64,000 nucleotides of DNA from Brevibacterium sp. RIT 803 (lineage in GTDB: Bacteria; Actinomycetota; Actinomycetes; Actinomycetales; Brevibacteriaceae), in assembly GCF_016892625.1 (NCBI RefSeq), contig NZ_JAFEMW010000001.1, positions 868,001 through 932,000 on the forward strand, given 5' to 3'. Each line of letters starts with the position of its first letter. Positions within the stretch are counted from its first letter, which is position 1. The translations under genes were made by a program, and so were the position numbers. Below, piece by piece: positions 61,638-64,000 of this stretch. The notes below the pieces were generated by a model. That model saw only the letters and a list, made by a program, of their open reading frames with translations, made no database searches and was not told the origin of the DNA.

Positions 61638-62552
61638 CTAAGGGTTGAGCGGCTTCAGTCCGAGACACGGCAGAGCCGTCTCGATGATGTCCACGGCCGG
61701 CCGCCTGACATTCGCAGCCGCAGTGCCTCCGCCCGCATCAAGACAGGCGCCGACGAGTCGGACACCTGCCGCATAGCCTGCACCGGTCGGCAACCCAACG
61801 GGCTCGCTTCCGAACTGGCGCGCCGTGGCATCACCGAGGACCCAAGCCGCGAAATCCTGCATCCCCGCGACGTCGAGACCGGTGACGACTTTGGCCAAGA
61901 CGTCCTCATCCAGGTAGGTGTCTGCGGCGACGAAATGGGTGTACCCAGCCTCGCCGTACAGTTCTGCTGCGAACAGATCCGCGAGCCCCTCGGATACGAC
62001 GTGCTCTCCCACGGTGACCGTGGCCGGATCCCACACTACGCCGCCAGGTGAGTAGCGGACATTGTGATGGAGCTCGTGGACTGCAATAGCTTCCAATCGT
62101 TGAAGTACGCGCGGAGTGGGCCAAAGAGTCAGCACGATGTAGCCGCTGATCCCTCCGAAGCCAGACAGCCCCTGCACCTCGTTCATGAAGTGCTCGTTGC
62201 CGGGATCCCCCAGCACCAGCAGGACCTTGAGATCGGGAACCATGGCGCCGGGATCGCCCGTCTCCAGGGCCTCAATTCCACGGGCGAGTGCTGTCTCGAT
62301 ACGCTGCCAAGCGTCTGCTTCAATGAGGGCGTCAAGGCCCTCACGAATGAGCTCTGCCGAATCACCTGAATCGACGAAGGGAAATCCGAAGTTCTGTCTG
62401 TGCACTTCAGCCATGTCGACGCCTCCTGGGATGAAGTGATACATCCCAGCCATCGGCTCCCACAGCTGACGTACCAAGTCGGCACGATGCTGTGGGTCAG
62501 CGATGACGATTCGACGCATTCCTGTGGAACTGTCAATGAGTGAAATGGCCAT
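61638..62552 (-). CDS. DUF2268 putative Zn-dependent protease
   Basis: 304 residues. Seen: the zinc motif AVHELHHNVRY (HExxH) followed by EHVVSEGLADLFAAELYG, which supplies a third acidic ligand. GIEALETGDPGAM and HFMNEVQGLSGFGGISGYIV fit the DUF2268 family of peptidases. No signal peptide is visible, so it is likely cytoplasmic. Neighbours do not suggest a target. Its stop abuts the stop of the benzoylformate decarboxylase gene with no gap. Confidence 0.85.
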   Translation of the reverse strand: MAISLIDSSTGMRRIVIADPQHRADLVRQLWEPMAGMYHFIPGGVDMAEVHRQNFGFPFVDSGDSAELIREGLDALIEADAWQRIETALARGIEALETGDPGAMVPDLKVLLVLGDPGNEHFMNEVQGLSGFGGISGYIVLTLWPTPRVLQRLEAIAVHELHHNVRYSPGGVVWDPATVTVGEHVVSEGLADLFAAELYGEAGYTHFVAADTYLDEDVLAKVVTGLDVAGMQDFAAWVLGDATARQFGSEPVGLPTGAGYAAGVRLVGACLDAGGGTAAANVRRPAVDIIETALPCLGLKPLNP

Positions 62553-62614
62553 AGGTATGACCGTAGATGTTGACGTCGCGTCAAGGTCAAGGTAAACCGC
62601 CTAAGCTGATCCGC

Positions 62615-63067
62615 ATGGGATTCAGGGCTTTGGAGCACTACGCGCAAACAATGGGCCCGACCCCGACAGAGGTGGTCGCTGAGGAGCAGAACAGCGAATA
62701 TGAGTCTGGCCGTGCCATGCTCGACGCGACCTGGTGGCGGATCCGGACTGCCCGCGTCACTCCTGCCAAACCGGGCGCTTTCGTTGCCGTTTGGGGTCGC
62801 ACATCGGAGGGAGTCACCGCACCGTTCTCCGGCGGGGAGGACAGCGTCGATGGCTGCGCAGGCCTTCTCGTGTTCGTCTCCGAGGAAGAACACTTCGGAG
62901 TCTTCACTTTCACCGCCGCCAGCCTGGTCGAACTGGGAATCTACTCTTCCCCACGCTCACCAGGGAAACGAGGATTCCGCCTCTACCCACCGTGGTCCGC
63001 CTCGCTGAATCCCCAAGCGACTCGAACTCAACGCAGACAAGCTCCGTTCTTCGAACGGATCTGTTGA
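62615..63067 (+). CDS. MepB-family protein
   Basis: 150 residues from ATG 62615, where family similarity begins; the frame could extend to 62567. Seen: EEQNSEYESGRAM, RIRTARVTPAKPGAFVAVWG, LGIYSS, PGKRGFRLYPPWSA and a late QRRQAPFFERI, the MepB pattern. Staphylococcal MepB is encoded with the multidrug pump MepA but its function is unknown. TAAGCT lies 7 bases before the ATG, so this may also be a leaderless gene. Confidence 0.83.
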   Translation: MGFRALEHYAQTMGPTPTEVVAEEQNSEYESGRAMLDATWWRIRTARVTPAKPGAFVAVWGRTSEGVTAPFSGGEDSVDGCAGLLVFVSEEEHFGVFTFTAASLVELGIYSSPRSPGKRGFRLYPPWSASLNPQATRTQRRQAPFFERIC

Positions 63068-63297
63068 TTCGTTCGGATGACCCGACTGACTCATTCATCG
63101 ACGGCCAGATTGATCGGCTGCAATATTGATCGACTGACTTGTCACTCGACAGTCTTTCGGAGAACTGTGTGGCAGTTTGTCCCCCATAGACTCAACTGGA
63201 TATCCTGGGCATCAGCACCATGGGAAAGAAGCGGTCGGGACGACCCGAACGCATACAGTCACGATGAGGACGGCCTCGAAGAACAGGAATGCCCGTC

Positions 63298-64000
63298 ATG
63301 ACTGCCGCCATTCGCAGCATCCTCACTCCTTCTGCCATCGTTCGCCTGATCCTCGGCTGGGGCGCATTCGCCGCTCTCCTCATCGCAGGCCCACTGCTGA
63401 CTCCGCCCGTTGCCGGACCGCTCCTCGTCAGCGCCCTGATCGTTATCGTCAGCGTCATCCTCATCTGCGCCTTCGGCGTCGTCCACGAGGCCGAGCACCT
63501 GGCCCGCCGCCTCGGCGATCCCTATGGTTCGCTGGTGCTCACGCTCTCGATCGTGCTCATCGAGGTGGTGCTCATCGCCGCCGTCCTCCTCGGCCCCGGA
63601 GACCACGCCACGATCGCTCGTGACTCAGTCATGGCCGTGTCGATGATCATTCTCAATGCTGTCATCGGCCTGTGTCTGCTCGTCGCGGGACTGCGCCACG
63701 GCAGCCTCACCCATAACCGCACAGGCGTCTCGACGTATCTGTCACTCATCATCGTCCTCGCCGCTCTCGCTTTCGCTCTGCCGGCGCTCATCGGCGCGAA
63801 CGGCAGCTACGAGGAATGGCAGGAGATCCCGATCATCGTACTCACGATCGGCATCTATGCCTTCTTCCTCTACCGCCAGATGGGTGCCCAAGCCGCGGAC
63901 TTCCACGAGGTCGATCAGCGACTGCTCCAGATCCCCGCCGAGGTGGGTGCGGGCGACTCCGCGCCGCCGAAACTGAGCATCGGCGAGATCATCTCCACCC
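63298..64000 (+). CDS. chaA: Calcium/proton (Na+/H+) antiporter ChaA, N-terminal part
   Basis: The gene leaves the window, leaving 234 visible codons. ATG 63298 is preferred over ATG 63289 because AGGA lies 9 bases upstream. Six to seven membrane helices are visible. Seen: FGVVHEAEHLARRLGDPYGS with VLTLSIVLIEVVLIAAV, the first alpha repeat of cation/Ca2+ exchangers with its acidic residues, and MIILNAVIGLCLLVAGLRHG. It exchanges Ca2+ or Na+ for protons across the membrane. Confidence 0.88.
   Translation, partial: MTAAIRSILTPSAIVRLILGWGAFAALLIAGPLLTPPVAGPLLVSALIVIVSVILICAFGVVHEAEHLARRLGDPYGSLVLTLSIVLIEVVLIAAVLLGPGDHATIARDSVMAVSMIILNAVIGLCLLVAGLRHGSLTHNRTGVSTYLSLIIVLAALAFALPALIGANGSYEEWQEIPIIVLTIGIYAFFLYRQMGAQAADFHEVDQRLLQIPAEVGAGDSAPPKLSIGEIIST

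Overview
The window looks like the chromosome of a Brevibacterium-type actinobacterium (high G+C, frequent GTG starts, dense ATGA overlaps). The best evidence is a complete aromatic-carotenoid locus of the kind known from orange Brevibacterium: split lycopene cyclase (crtYc/crtYd), the aromatising desaturase crtU, a P450, and idi, crtE, crtB and crtI. The genus call is an inference; no sequence search was possible.

Layout. 1-9.3 kb: end of a glycerophosphodiesterase gene, malate dehydrogenase, a cupin regulator, stress genes (ChaB-like, CsbD-like, YflT-like), an SDR, and the divergent NHEJ pair ligD/ku. 9.4-20.8 kb: carotenoid island. A MarR regulator is divergent from idi-crtE-P450-crtYc-crtYd-crtU-tspO-photolyase, and crtB-crtI lies on the opposite strand. 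21-28.5 kb: accessory block with two paralogous SDR-DUF2867 genes, two paralogous 119-residue proteins of unknown function, a DUF2505 gene, a second MarR paralogue and an MMPL exporter.

28.6-42.3 kb: a six-gene biosynthetic operon. It encodes a small secreted peptide, a 3526-residue trimodular NRPS (C-A-T x3 plus TE) with almost identical predicted substrate pockets, an MbtH protein, a DrrA/DrrB-like ABC exporter and a phosphopantetheinyl transferase. 42.3-49.4 kb: a tiny membrane peptide, two MFS transporters, a persulfide dioxygenase/rhodanese fusion, fdhD and a MoaB/Mog gene. 49.5-55.9 kb: redox and electrophile genes (aromatic monooxygenase, MarR, LLM oxidoreductase, FMN reductase, DoxX) and a GlxA/isochorismatase pair. 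55.9-59.9 kb: arsenic resistance operon acr3-arsC-FAD oxidoreductase-arsC-like with divergent arsR. 60-64 kb: benzoylformate decarboxylase, a DUF2268 metallopeptidase, MepB, and the start of a Ca2+/H+ antiporter.

How parts may work together. A near-identical motif (CGTT(A)GCTAnGCTAG) lies in the marR/idi intergenic region and upstream of crtB, and could let the first MarR protein co-regulate both carotenoid transcripts. A different motif (TTCACCT(A/G)GT) lies upstream of the second marR and upstream of the MMPL gene. The NRPS operon carries its own activation (PPTase, MbtH) and export functions, and its leader gene encodes a secreted acidic peptide I do not recognise; this is the most novel-looking system in the window.
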